Source: Chryseobacterium aureum
GTDB taxonomy: Bacteria; Bacteroidota; Bacteroidia; Flavobacteriales; Weeksellaceae
DNA length: 64,000 nucleotides
Direction of reading: 5' to 3'
Assembly: GCF_003971235.1 (NCBI RefSeq)
Contig: NZ_CP034661.1
Coordinates: 5,005,755 to 5,069,754 of the forward strand
Within the stretch, counting starts at the first letter, position 1, and each line of letters begins with the position of its first letter. The notes beneath the pieces are model-generated. The model searched no databases. It was given only the letters and a program-made list of their open reading frames with translations, and had not been told where the DNA came from. A program made the position numbers and the translations under genes. Of the stretch, positions 1-7,419 are shown piece after piece.

Positions 1-123
1 TTTCAATGAATAAGTTGGTCTTCCAAAAAAAGCAGTGTTTTTTAACTGGCTGGAAGAAATGCGCGATTTTGCGGAAGCAACTTCTTCTTTTTTTCGTTCA
101 ATAATTTTATCGAGTATCGTCAT
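1..123 (-). CDS. trpC: indole-3-glycerol phosphate synthase, N-terminal part (cut by window edge)
   Basis: TrpC closes the indole ring of tryptophan from carboxyphenylamino-deoxyribulose phosphate in the cytoplasm. Only the first 41 codons are visible before the gene runs off the left edge. They begin MTILDKIIERKKEEVA, which is the characteristic N-terminal helix of TrpC, and continue to a conserved segment ending RPTYSLK. The ATG is at 121-123. It lies 192 nt downstream of trpD on the same strand, so the order is trpE-trpG-trpD-trpC. Assignment rests on the N-terminus and the operon context only. Confidence 0.85.
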   Translation of the reverse strand, partial: MTILDKIIERKKEEVASAKSRISSSQLKNTAFFGRPTYSLK

Positions 124-189
124 TATTTTTGTGTTTGAATTTGGTCAATGGTGAATTTTATTTGAACCTGTTTAAACTTTTTTCTTTTG

Positions 190-300
190 AAACATTAAGA
201 TTGTAGTAAGGTGTTAAGATGATTAAGCTGAGCTTCGCTCTAACCTAACATCAGAATGATTAATCTTAACTGTTCTTGATCCCTTAAAGCTCTTAATGGT
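190..300. repeat. short-word inverted repeat in the trpD-trpC gap
   Basis: The 192-nt gap between trpD and trpC is filled by variants of the word TTAAGATnATTAA on both strands, for example GTTAAGATGATTAAG near 212 and TGATTAATCTTAAC near 260. It can fold into an imperfect hairpin. There is no terminator-like T tract, and no open reading frame is seen. It resembles the other short-word intergenic repeats in this window. Confidence 0.5.
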
Positions 301-315
301 TTAAAAATAATATTA

Positions 316-1347
316 CTAATTAATTAAAAGATTAAAGCTATTTAATGCTTTTCCACTTTGCAGACTTTCTTTAGCCAATAGAAGACAGTCTTCATACGTC
401 CCGAATTTCTGCGTGTTATAAAGCGCTACTGATGCATTGGCAAGAATCACGGAATTCTGCTGTTCCGTACCTTTGCCCTCCAGAATATTCATGAAAATTT
501 TTGCAGTTTCCTGGATAGAATTTCCTGCTTTAATATCCTCAAGCGTTACGGAACTGAAACCTAAATCTTCCGCAGAATAGATCTCTTCCCCTTTTTTTGT
601 GATGATTTTGCTGTCGTCCGTAAGACTTATTTCATCATATCCGTCAAGGCCATGTACCAGCATAAACTCGCGGTCTTCTTTTTGGAGGAGATACTGATAA
701 ATTCTTGCAATTTCCAGATTATAAACCCCAATCATTGAGTATTTGGGTTTTGCCGGATTTACTAATGGTCCTAAAAGATTAAAGAATGTTCTTAAACCCA
801 GGGATTTTCTCAATAATCCAACTGATTGCAGGGCAGGATGGAAATGAGGTGCGTGCAAAAAGCAGATATTGGCCCTTTCAAGATCTTCATTCAACTGTTC
901 TGTTGTACTTTTAAACTGATATCCCAATTCTTCCAGCACATTGGATGAGCCTGTAGTGGTAGAGGCTCCGTAGTTTCCATGTTTTGTAACCTTCTGCCCG
1001 GCTCCGGCCACTACAAAACTGGCCAGAGTTGAGATGTTGATGGTATCTTTTCCGTCACCTCCGGTTCCCACAATGTCGATGGCATCACTGGCATCTATAT
1101 TCACTGTAACGGCCATCTGTAACAATGCTTCTCTGAAGCCTTCCAGTTCTTTTAATGTAATATTCCGCATCAGGAAAACACTCATAAAAGCTGTAACTTC
1201 CGCAGCGTTGAATTTATTCTGTGCAATCTCAATCATCATGGCTTTAGCTTCTGATTTTGAAAGCGTATGATGATTGAAGAGGTATTGTAATATTTCTTTC
1301 ATTTGGGGTGTTTTTATTTTTGTTGAAGGAATTTCTAAGGTTTTCAT
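316..1347 (-). CDS. trpD: anthranilate phosphoribosyltransferase
   Basis: TrpD transfers the phosphoribosyl group of PRPP to anthranilate, the second step of tryptophan synthesis. The 343-residue length is normal for the stand-alone enzyme. The glycine-rich PRPP loop GTGGDGKDTINIST starts near residue 94 and KHGNYGAS (anthranilate and PRPP contacts) near 122. Its start codon overlaps the trpG stop by 4 nt (ATGA, 1344-1347), which argues for translational coupling and for this start. It is part of the trpE-G-D-C operon and is presumably governed by the attenuator upstream of trpE. Confidence 0.96.
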   Translation of the reverse strand: MKTLEIPSTKIKTPQMKEILQYLFNHHTLSKSEAKAMMIEIAQNKFNAAEVTAFMSVFLMRNITLKELEGFREALLQMAVTVNIDASDAIDIVGTGGDGKDTINISTLASFVVAGAGQKVTKHGNYGASTTTGSSNVLEELGYQFKSTTEQLNEDLERANICFLHAPHFHPALQSVGLLRKSLGLRTFFNLLGPLVNPAKPKYSMIGVYNLEIARIYQYLLQKEDREFMLVHGLDGYDEISLTDDSKIITKKGEEIYSAEDLGFSSVTLEDIKAGNSIQETAKIFMNILEGKGTEQQNSVILANASVALYNTQKFGTYEDCLLLAKESLQSGKALNSFNLLIN

Positions 1348-1946
1348 GACAACAGAAAGTTTTTAATGATGACTTCTCCTTCCGGTGTTAAAATGCTTTC
1401 AGGGTGAAACTGTACTCCGTGTACATCATAGGTTTTGTGCTGCAAAGCCATGATCATGCCGTCTTTATCTACAGCCGTGATTTCCAGTTCTTCCGGGAAT
1501 CCTTCCGGGTTGACTGCCCAGCTGTGATATCTCCCTACTTCCAGTCCTGAATGTAAATCTTTGAACAGTTTGGTGTTTTCTTTTACCAGTTCAGTAGTGG
1601 TTGCCACTCCGTGAAAAATTTCAGTCAGGTTAATCAGGCTTCCTCCGAAAGCTTCTGCGATGGCCTGCTGGCCAAGACATACACCAAGAATACTTTTTTT
1701 AGGAGCATATTCTTTAATAAGGTCTAATAAAATACCTGCTTCCTCAGGAATTCCGGGACCGGGAGAAAGAATGATTTTGTCATAGGTTCCAACCTCTTCA
1801 AGAGTTATCTGGTCATTTCTTACCACATCCACTTTCTGATTCAGAATTCTTTCTATAATCTGGACAAGGTTATAGGTGAAGCTGTCATAGTTATCAAAAA
1901 CGAGAACTTTAAGCGGTGTTGACTGAGTGTTTATATTGTTGTTCAT
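1344..1946 (-). CDS. trpG: anthranilate synthase component II (glutamine amidotransferase)
   Basis: This class I glutamine amidotransferase supplies ammonia to TrpE for anthranilate formation. The 200-residue protein shows the nucleophile motif GVCLGQQ (Cys90), the oxyanion segment SPGPG near residue 61, and the His-Glu of the triad in HGVQFHPES (about His181 and Glu183). Family members may be shared with para-aminobenzoate synthesis (PabA), but position between trpE and trpD and the 4-nt overlap with trpD favour TrpG. The first 10 residues (MNNNINTQST) are outside the domain, so a slightly later start is possible. Confidence 0.95.
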   Translation of the reverse strand: MNNNINTQSTPLKVLVFDNYDSFTYNLVQIIERILNQKVDVVRNDQITLEEVGTYDKIILSPGPGIPEEAGILLDLIKEYAPKKSILGVCLGQQAIAEAFGGSLINLTEIFHGVATTTELVKENTKLFKDLHSGLEVGRYHSWAVNPEGFPEELEITAVDKDGMIMALQHKTYDVHGVQFHPESILTPEGEVIIKNFLLS

Positions 1947-1980
1947 TGCTTTTTTTGTTAGGGAGTTGCTGTTTTTTGCT

Positions 1981-2043
1981 AGTTGCTAGTTGCTAGTTGC
2001 TAGTTGCTAGTTGCTAGTTGCTAGATGCTAGATGCTGGTTGCT
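1981..2043. repeat. tandem heptamer repeat AGTTGCT in the trpE-trpG gap
   Basis: Six perfect AGTTGCT units are followed by two AGATGCT and one GGTTGCT, nine units in all. They fill most of the 112-nt gap between trpE and trpG. The region is non-coding and lies inside the operon mRNA. Tandem heptamers change copy number by slippage, so the trpE-trpG spacing may vary between strains. Confidence 0.95.
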
Positions 2044-2058
2044 TTGTTGGTGGGTTAT

Positions 2059-3483
2059 TTATTTTTCAACTATTTTTTCAGCTTTTTCAACTGCTTTTTT
2101 CAGAGCGTTCAGTTTATTGTTGACTTCCTGTAGTTCGCTTTCAGGGACAGATTTAGCCACAAGTCCGGCACCCGCCTGATAAAATAGGGTATTGTTTTTA
2201 CTTAAAAAAGTTCTGATCATGATCGCCAGGTTGCAGGTTCCGTTCAGACCGATAATTCCGATACAGCCGCCATAATATCCCCGTGAATCTTTTTCGTATT
2301 GGTTGATCAGCTGAAGCGCTTTATGCTTAGGTGCACCGCTCAGTGTTCCCTGGGGGAAAGTGGCAGATACCATTTCCAGAGGATTGATATTATCTTCAAC
2401 ATCTGCTGTCACTTCACTTACCATATGGATAACGTGAGAAAACAGCTGGATTTCTTTGAGCTTGGTTACCGTTACATTTTTTCCCAGTTTTCCAAGGTCA
2501 TTTCTTGCTAGGTCTACCAGCATGGTGTGTTCTGCATTTTCTTTAGGATCTGCTTTTAAAACTTCAATCGCTTCAAGATCAGCTTCCAAATTCCCTGTTC
2601 TTTTCGAAGTTCCGGCAATCGGGTGAATAATCGCTTTGTTATTTTTGATGATCAGCTGACTTTCAGGACTGGATCCGAATAATTTGTAATTTCCATAATC
2701 AAAATAGAAAAGATAAGGAGAAGGGTTGATGTTTCTCAGCGCACGGTATACATTGAATTCATCTCCTTTGAATTTCTGCTCAAATCTTCTGCTCAGAACC
2801 AGCTGGAAGACATCTCCTCGCATGCAGTGTTTCTGGGCTGTTTTTACCAGTTCAAGATACTCTTCATCAGTAATATTAGAGGTTTCCTCGCTTGTTTTCT
2901 CGAAAGGATAAACCGGAGTATTCTGATTTTTAATAAGATTTTCTAAAAGATTAAGTTCAGATTTTACCCCATCAATGAAGTTTTCAATAATATGCATTTC
3001 ATCATTGAAATGATTAATAGCAATTACATATTGATATAATCTGTATCTCATCACAGGAATTTCAACTTCCTTGCTTTGTGCTTTAAGATTGATGTTTTCA
3101 AAAAACTGAACTGCTTCAAAGCTTGTATATCCAAAAAGACTTTGAGCCGTTTGTTCTATAGGATCATTGGTTTCTTCACATTTAAAAATATTTCGGAAAT
3201 TCTCAAATATGTCTGTAATCTTCTGATCATTAATAGATTGTTTTACAGGAGCGGAAGCTGGGAGTTTAATTTCAAATTCGTTGAGGTTTTTCACTTCAAT
3301 TCCGGCAATGGCATTCACCGCAATAAAGGAGAAATTATTATCAATGCTTTTTGAATCCGAACTTTCCAGAAGAATGGTATCCCGGAATTTATCTCTGATC
3401 TTCAGGTAAATATTCATGGGAGTATGAAGGTCTCCCAGTGTTTTTTTCGAAACAGTTTTTATTGTAATTGTGTTTGTAAACAT
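2059..3483 (-). CDS. trpE: anthranilate synthase component I
   Basis: TrpE converts chorismate to anthranilate with ammonia from TrpG, the committed step of tryptophan synthesis. The chorismate-binding domain fills the C-terminal half, with RRFEQKF, the SSPESQL segment, HPIAGTSKRT, ENAEHTMLVDLARND and the GAPK segment. The frame is open up to 3540. However, the extra 19 codons would lie inside the attenuator hairpin, so the ATG at 3481-3483 (474 residues, MFTNTITIKT) is chosen. No Shine-Dalgarno is seen, as usual in this phylum. The gene is controlled by the leader peptide and terminator at 3512-3645. Confidence 0.95.
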   Translation of the reverse strand: MFTNTITIKTVSKKTLGDLHTPMNIYLKIRDKFRDTILLESSDSKSIDNNFSFIAVNAIAGIEVKNLNEFEIKLPASAPVKQSINDQKITDIFENFRNIFKCEETNDPIEQTAQSLFGYTSFEAVQFFENINLKAQSKEVEIPVMRYRLYQYVIAINHFNDEMHIIENFIDGVKSELNLLENLIKNQNTPVYPFEKTSEETSNITDEEYLELVKTAQKHCMRGDVFQLVLSRRFEQKFKGDEFNVYRALRNINPSPYLFYFDYGNYKLFGSSPESQLIIKNNKAIIHPIAGTSKRTGNLEADLEAIEVLKADPKENAEHTMLVDLARNDLGKLGKNVTVTKLKEIQLFSHVIHMVSEVTADVEDNINPLEMVSATFPQGTLSGAPKHKALQLINQYEKDSRGYYGGCIGIIGLNGTCNLAIMIRTFLSKNNTLFYQAGAGLVAKSVPESELQEVNNKLNALKKAVEKAEKIVEK

Positions 3484-3511
3484 CTTGTTGTTTTTTGTAA
3501 GATTTAGGAAT

Positions 3512-3543
3512 AAAAAAAAAGCTTTAACGGTATCCGTCAAAGC
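3512..3543 (-). terminator. trp attenuator terminator hairpin
   Basis: On the minus strand GCTTTGACGG-ATA-CCGTTAAAGC forms a 10-bp stem with one G-U pair. It is followed directly by nine U residues and sits 34 nt after the leader peptide stop and 29 nt before the trpE ATG. This is an intrinsic terminator in the place expected of a transcription attenuator. I did not identify the competing antiterminator arm with certainty. Confidence 0.85.
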
Positions 3544-3576
3544 CTATATATTGTTTTTTGATTACTTCTGCTGTGA

Positions 3577-3645
3577 TTAACAACATGACAATACCTTCAG
3601 ACCCGACGAAGAGTTTGAAAGCCACCACCAAATATTGTTGTTCAT
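3577..3645 (-). CDS. trpL: trp operon leader peptide with three consecutive Trp codons
   Basis: This 22-codon open frame reads MNNNIWWWLSNSSSGLKVLS followed by CC and a TAA stop. The TGG-TGG-TGG run (3622-3630) and the intrinsic terminator just downstream are the hallmarks of ribosome-mediated attenuation: stalling at the Trp codons when charged tRNA-Trp is scarce should favour read-through into trpE. Its ATG lies about 13 nt from a good -7 box. It is too short for routine gene callers. Function is inferred by analogy with trpL of other bacteria. Confidence 0.85.
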   Translation of the reverse strand: MNNNIWWWLSNSSSGLKVLSCC

Positions 3646-3658
3646 TTTTAACATGGGA

Positions 3659-3691
3659 CAAATGTAGAAATTTTTTTAATACCAAGACAAA
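3659..3691 (-). promoter_or_regulatory. promoter of the trp operon
   Basis: Minus-strand -7 box TACATTTG (3659-3666) matches TAnnTTTG. A -33 TTTG (3688-3691) lies 21 nt upstream, within the usual Bacteroidetes spacing. The predicted start falls just ahead of the leader peptide ATG at 3645. Confidence 0.7.
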
Positions 3692-3730
3692 AAAATATCA
3701 AAAAATAAAAAAACTTAACATAGAAATCCT

Positions 3731-4372
3731 CTATTTAAGCTGCTTGAGTTCTTGTTTTAATTCCTCTATTTTTTCTTTATAAGCTGCATCATCATTATAT
3801 TTTACATAATTTTCCAGTGCATTAATATACTCTTCTATGAATTCTTTATTCGTTCTGTCTGCTTCATATTTGGTTTTTGCAGTGTTGACAGGAGCCAGTT
3901 TTTCATTTTGTAATAAAATTTTTCCTTCCCTGGATTCGTCATACAGGATGACCATGTTTTTTTCATATCCCGGAATGTATTTTACTGGAATATCCTTATC
4001 ACCAGGTATTCTGATTGAATTTCTGATAGGATAAATGGCTGCAGTAGTAGTAGAGAAAAAAGTAGTGGTGTATTTTCCGTCCTGTTTCTTTACAATGGCT
4101 TCATAATCATGAATGTACATGTCATTCAGGGTAGAATTGGTTTCCACATCAGAAGTAATGATAGCGGTACTTGTTACTCCGTATTTGTTTAAAAACCAGG
4201 CGTTTAAAAACTGTCCGCCAAATCCATTTAAGATAGCCAGTGGAATAATCGGAATCAAAAACCACCCTTTTTTGGTCAGATAGGAGAGTCCGCCAAAAAC
4301 CACCAACAGCAGGATCACGGTATAAAAGCCATGATGACTGATGAAAAACAGAATTTTCGAAATTAAAACCAT
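3731..4372 (-). CDS. membrane protein of unknown function
   Basis: I do not recognise a family. The 213-residue product begins MVLISKILFFISHHGFYTVI and has two or three N-terminal hydrophobic segments (about residues 3-33 and 38-58). A predicted soluble domain follows with many Thr residues (TTTFFSTTTAAIYPIRN). The C-terminus from about 165 is highly charged and helical (KEKIEELKQELKQLK). The frame extends upstream to 4420, but that part approaches the repeat element at 4404, so the ATG at 4370-4372 is preferred. No operon partner is evident. Confidence 0.75.
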   Translation of the reverse strand: MVLISKILFFISHHGFYTVILLLVVFGGLSYLTKKGWFLIPIIPLAILNGFGGQFLNAWFLNKYGVTSTAIITSDVETNSTLNDMYIHDYEAIVKKQDGKYTTTFFSTTTAAIYPIRNSIRIPGDKDIPVKYIPGYEKNMVILYDESREGKILLQNEKLAPVNTAKTKYEADRTNKEFIEEYINALENYVKYNDDAAYKEKIEELKQELKQLK

Positions 4373-4403
4373 GATATAAATATAAGTATAATAATCTTTT
4401 GTT

Positions 4404-4935
4404 AAACCCTGAGGCCGCAAAGATGTTATTAAATTACCGTTAAAACGGTCGCAATGGCGTTTAACTCAGCAAAATCCGCTGTCATTAGCTAAATGAAGTG
4501 GCTTTGCGAACAAAAAATAAGGTTTTATCCTAAATACTTTGCGTGCATAGTGTTTAAACTATTTATTGTATTGGTTCTGTAGAAGAATAATCTAAACGCT
4601 GAGTTCGCAAAGATTTTATTAGATTATTATTAAAACGGTCGCAAAGGCATTTCATTCAGCAAAATCCGCTGTTATTAGCTAAATGAAGTGGCTTTGCGAA
4701 CAAAAAATAAGGTTTTATCCTAAATACTTTGCGTGCATAGTGTTTAAACTATTTATTGTATTGGTTCTGTAGAAGAATAATCTAAACGCTGAGTTCGCAA
4801 AGATTTTATTAGATTATTATTAAAACGGTCGCAAAGGCATTTCATTCAGCAAAATCTGCTGTCATTAGCTAAACGAAGTGCCCTTGCGAACAAAAAATAA
4901 GGTTTTAACATAAATACTTTGCGTGCATAGCGTTT
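4404..4935. repeat. three tandem copies of a 152-bp nested inverted-repeat element (190-bp period)
   Basis: Copies lie at 4404-4555, 4594-4745 and 4784-4935, all the same length, separated by 38-bp spacers. Copies 1 and 2 are nearly identical over their right parts; copy 3 has diverged. Each copy has an outer arm pair (AAACGCTGAGTTCGCAAAGA against ACTTTGCGTGCATAGTGTTT) and an inner pair (GGTCGCAAAGGCATTTCATT against AATGAAGTGGCTTTGCGAAC), so it can fold into one long hairpin. The spacers encode a degenerate copy of the last codons of the adjacent cupin gene. No transposase, clear target duplication or coding frame is seen. It fills the 570-bp gap between the membrane protein and the cupin gene. 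Confidence 0.9.
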
Positions 4936-4942
4936 AGAACAT

Positions 4943-5395
4943 TTATTTAACTGGTTCAGACAAAGGAATATCGGGACTTCCGCTGTAGAAAACAATCAGG
5001 GTTACTCCTTCATCTCCGGTTTTTCCCCGGTGGCCTACATTGACCATTTCCGGGAGCACCTGCCCTTTACGAATCCACTGGGTTTTGCCGTCTTCTTTTC
5101 GCTCCACCTGAATCTCACCTTTTTCTACATAAGCCGCATTGATGACAGGATGTTTATGCCAGTTAAGTGCCGAATGGGGAGGTACTGTAATTTTAAGAAC
5201 AGAGATTTCAGGCTGTGTAGCAGGATAGGCAGGGTATAAGGTTCCATCCCATGATTTAGTTGTTTTTAATAAGGTTACCGATTCTATTTTATCAGAATAT
5301 TCCGATTTAGGTTCGTTTGAAGAGTTGTCACATGAAAAAAGCAAAGAGAAAAATACAACAAAAAATACGGGGTTTACTGTAATTTTTTTAATCAT
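4943..5395 (-). CDS. cupin-domain lipoprotein
   Basis: This 150-residue protein has a lipoprotein signal with lipobox LLFSC (Cys22), so it is probably anchored in the envelope. A single cupin_2 barrel follows: PPHSALNWHKHP gives the His80-x-His82 pair, VEKGEIQV the first beta motif, and NVGHRGKTG a later His. The position usually taken by the metal-binding Glu of motif 1 appears to be Asn (VINAAYVEKG), so metal binding is uncertain. The substrate is unknown. Its stop codon lies 7 nt from a 152-bp repeat element. Confidence 0.85.
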   Translation of the reverse strand: MIKKITVNPVFFVVFFSLLFSCDNSSNEPKSEYSDKIESVTLLKTTKSWDGTLYPAYPATQPEISVLKITVPPHSALNWHKHPVINAAYVEKGEIQVERKEDGKTQWIRKGQVLPEMVNVGHRGKTGDEGVTLIVFYSGSPDIPLSEPVK

Positions 5396-5440
5396 AATCT
5401 AGAATTAATAGTTTGTTTTTGGTTCGGATTATCCGTTTTA

Positions 5441-5448
5441 CAAAAATA
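5441..5448 (-). promoter_or_regulatory. -7 box for the cupin lipoprotein
   Basis: Minus-strand TATTTTTG matches TAnnTTTG about 46 nt upstream of the cupin ATG. No convincing -33 box. Confidence 0.5.
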
Positions 5449-5570
5449 GCAACCTAATTTAGATTTCCCTTATTGTTGAATTATTTTTTTGCTGATGATA
5501 TAAAAATTCAGTTTATAAAAAATATTTACCAAAGAAAACATTTGTCATAAGTTTAAAAGGTTATTTTTTA

Positions 5571-5578
5571 TATTTTTG
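5571..5578 (+). promoter_or_regulatory. -7 box for the lipoprotein-cytochrome-rlmF cluster
   Basis: TATTTTTG lies 18 nt before the ATG at 5597. A TTTG at 5541 is 26 nt upstream of it, slightly too far for a standard -33 box. Confidence 0.5.
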
Positions 5579-5596
5579 CTTTCAAATTAGAAAAAA

Positions 5597-5815
5597 ATGA
5601 AAAAAGTATTAGCAATCGCATTTATCGGAGGTTTATTATTGGCAAGCTGCAAAAAAAAGGTAGATCACTCTTTACAGGATAGCAACACAATGCTTGAAGA
5701 ACCTGAGGCAACTACTGTTGTGGATTCTACTGCCAAAAGCGCTGCTCCAGCTGCTGCAACTCCGGCTGCTCCGGCTCCTGAAGCGGCTAAAACAGATTCT
5801 ACAGCTAAGAAATAA
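5597..5815 (+). CDS. small Ala/Pro-rich lipoprotein
   Basis: This 72-residue product starts with a signal peptide and lipobox LLLASC (Cys18). A charged KKK stretch follows, then a low-complexity tail rich in Ala, Pro and Thr (AAPAAATPAAPAPEAAK). No enzymatic domain is visible; a spacer or wall-contact role is only a guess. The stop and the next gene's start share one base (TAATG at 5812-5817), so it is probably co-translated with the cytochrome. Confidence 0.85.
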   Translation: MKKVLAIAFIGGLLLASCKKKVDHSLQDSNTMLEEPEATTVVDSTAKSAAPAAATPAAPAPEAAKTDSTAKK

Positions 5816-6189
5816 TGAAAAAAATACTTTTAGCAGGAACGCTTGGTCTTCTCATCATTTCCTGTTCTAAAAAAGAAAATACAGCAGAAGTGACACCTTC
5901 TTCTGAAACTCCCGTTGTTTCAGAACCAGCTACCTCTCACCTTTCCGGTGATCAGATCATGGAAACATTGGATTGTTCAGGATGTCACTCTGTCAATGAG
6001 AGAATGATAGGACCTTCTTATAAGGAAATTGCAGAAAAATATTCTGAAAAGGATATAGAGCTGCTGGCTTCCAAAATTATAGAAGGCGGAAGTGGAGTAT
6101 GGGGAGGCGTACCTATGGCTGCCCATCCACAGGTATCTAAAGAAGATGCCAAAAAAATGGTGGAATATATTTTACGTCAGAAGAAATAA
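5815..6189 (+). CDS. c-type cytochrome lipoprotein
   Basis: This 124-residue protein has a lipobox IISC (Cys17), then a Ser/Glu/Thr linker, then a small monohaem cytochrome c domain. The haem site is CSGCH (Cys54, Cys57, His58) and the likely axial Met is Met101 in GGVPMAAHP. It resembles class I c551/c552-like electron carriers facing the periplasm. It overlaps the upstream lipoprotein gene by 1 nt and lies 3 nt before rlmF, so the three are likely transcribed together even though their roles differ. The redox partner is not identifiable here. Confidence 0.9.
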   Translation: MKKILLAGTLGLLIISCSKKENTAEVTPSSETPVVSEPATSHLSGDQIMETLDCSGCHSVNERMIGPSYKEIAEKYSEKDIELLASKIIEGGSGVWGGVPMAAHPQVSKEDAKKMVEYILRQKK

Positions 6190-6192
6190 AAG

Positions 6193-7122
6193 ATGTCCGC
6201 TGAAAAATCCAGTCTGCACACAAGAAATCTGCATCGTAATCCTTATGATTTTGATAAGCTTATTTCTTGTGTGCCGGAACTGAAACATTATGTTTTCGTG
6301 AATGCTTACCAGACGGTAACCATCAATTTCAGCATTCCAAAAGCCGTTAAACTGCTGAACAAAGCTTTACTCTCCTATTTCTATAGTATTAAAGACTGGG
6401 ATATTCCCGATAACAATCTTTGTCCTCCCATTCCTGGACGGGCAGATTATGTACATTATATTGCCGATCTTCTGGCTGATCGGATGGATGGAATTCCGTC
6501 AGGAAATTCCGTAAAAGGCTTGGATATAGGGACGGGAGCCAATCTCGTGTATCCTTTAATCAGTCACAGGTCTTACGGATGGACGATGCTGGGAACGGAT
6601 ATCAATCAGGATTCCTTAACCAATGCACAGCATATTTTGGATCAGAATGCGGATCTTTCGTCTGTTATCCAATTGAAGATTCAGCCTGATGCAGGTCATA
6701 TCTTTACGAATATCATTGATCCTGATGACAGGTTTACCTTTTCCATGTGCAATCCACCTTTTCATGATTCTGAAGAGTCTGCCATGAAAGGGAATATCAG
6801 GAAAACAAAGAACCTTAGTAAATCAAAGAAAAGTAAACCTCTTCTCAATTTCAGCGGTCAGCAGTCTGAGCTTTGGTGTGAAGGGGGGGAGCTGGCCTTT
6901 ATTACCAAAATGATCAATGAAAGTGCCCTATTTTCATCGCAGGTACTTTGGTTTACATGCCTGGTTTCTAAAAAAGATAATCTTAATAAGCTGAATAATC
7001 TTTTAAATAAAGTAAAAGCTGTAGAGGTAAAAACTATTGATATGGCTCAGGGACAAAAAGTAAGCAGAATGCTGGCCTGGACGTTTATTCCTGATAAAAA
7101 CAGGGAAATCTGGTTTATTTAA
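6193..7122 (+). CDS. rlmF: 23S rRNA (adenine(1618)-N6)-methyltransferase
   Basis: RlmF methylates N6 of A1618 in 23S rRNA using S-adenosylmethionine. The 309-residue protein has the conserved N-terminal LHTRNLHRNPYDF, the segment WDIPDNNLCPPIPGRADYVH, the SAM-binding DIGTGAN near residue 111, and the catalytic NPPF at 187-190 typical of N6-adenine methylases. Length and motif order match E. coli RlmF (YbiN). It starts 3 nt after the cytochrome gene. The stop codon is followed directly by short-word repeats. Confidence 0.93.
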   Translation: MSAEKSSLHTRNLHRNPYDFDKLISCVPELKHYVFVNAYQTVTINFSIPKAVKLLNKALLSYFYSIKDWDIPDNNLCPPIPGRADYVHYIADLLADRMDGIPSGNSVKGLDIGTGANLVYPLISHRSYGWTMLGTDINQDSLTNAQHILDQNADLSSVIQLKIQPDAGHIFTNIIDPDDRFTFSMCNPPFHDSEESAMKGNIRKTKNLSKSKKSKPLLNFSGQQSELWCEGGELAFITKMINESALFSSQVLWFTCLVSKKDNLNKLNNLLNKVKAVEVKTIDMAQGQKVSRMLAWTFIPDKNREIWFI

Positions 7123-7278
7123 AATTCAAAGTTCAAAGTTTAAGGTTTAAAGTTTCTGGCACGATAGCTCAAATTACGAGACTAAATTAACTAATAATAG
7201 GTGCCCTGCTAAGTGAAACGGCTTTGCGATCGTTTTTTTACCATTATATTAATAATAATCTTTGCGACCCCAGCGTTT
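7123..7278. repeat. short-word repeat plus half copy of the 152-bp element downstream of rlmF
   Basis: Positions 7123-7160 repeat TTCAAAG/TTTAAAG words starting at the rlmF stop codon. Positions 7201-7278, read on the minus strand, match the first half of the 152-bp element at 4404-4935: AAACGCTGGGGTCGCAAAG, then CGATCGCAAAGCCGTTTCAC. The second half is missing. Besides this and the lysS promoter, the 297-bp gap shows nothing else. Confidence 0.75.
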
Positions 7279-7366
7279 AAATACTTCAATTATTGGTTCC
7301 AATACCTTATATCCCTTATCTCAACTCCATTCCTTGTTCACTTTTAAAAATTTCTGCAAAAAGCCA

Positions 7367-7397
7367 TTGATGGTCAGGCCAAAAATGCCTAAATTTG
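7367..7397 (+). promoter_or_regulatory. promoter of lysS
   Basis: TAAATTTG (7390-7397) is a -7 box, with TTG at 7367-7369 and a 20-nt spacer. The predicted start is about 18 nt before the lysS ATG. Confidence 0.65.
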
Positions 7398-7419
7398 TAC
7401 GCTTTTAGAAAAATAAGAA

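Noticed and set aside
1034..1270. Plus-strand open frame within trpD
   Set aside because: It is the antisense shadow of a well-supported gene with no domain, promoter or start signal; the same holds for the other frames overlapping gltB, cydA, rny and ggt.
3484..3540. A 19-residue longer N-terminus for trpE
   Set aside because: It would be encoded by the attenuator hairpin and U tract; the ATG at 3483 fits the family start.
4404..4935. CRISPR array
   Set aside because: The unit is 190 bp, spacers are identical to each other, and no cas genes are present.
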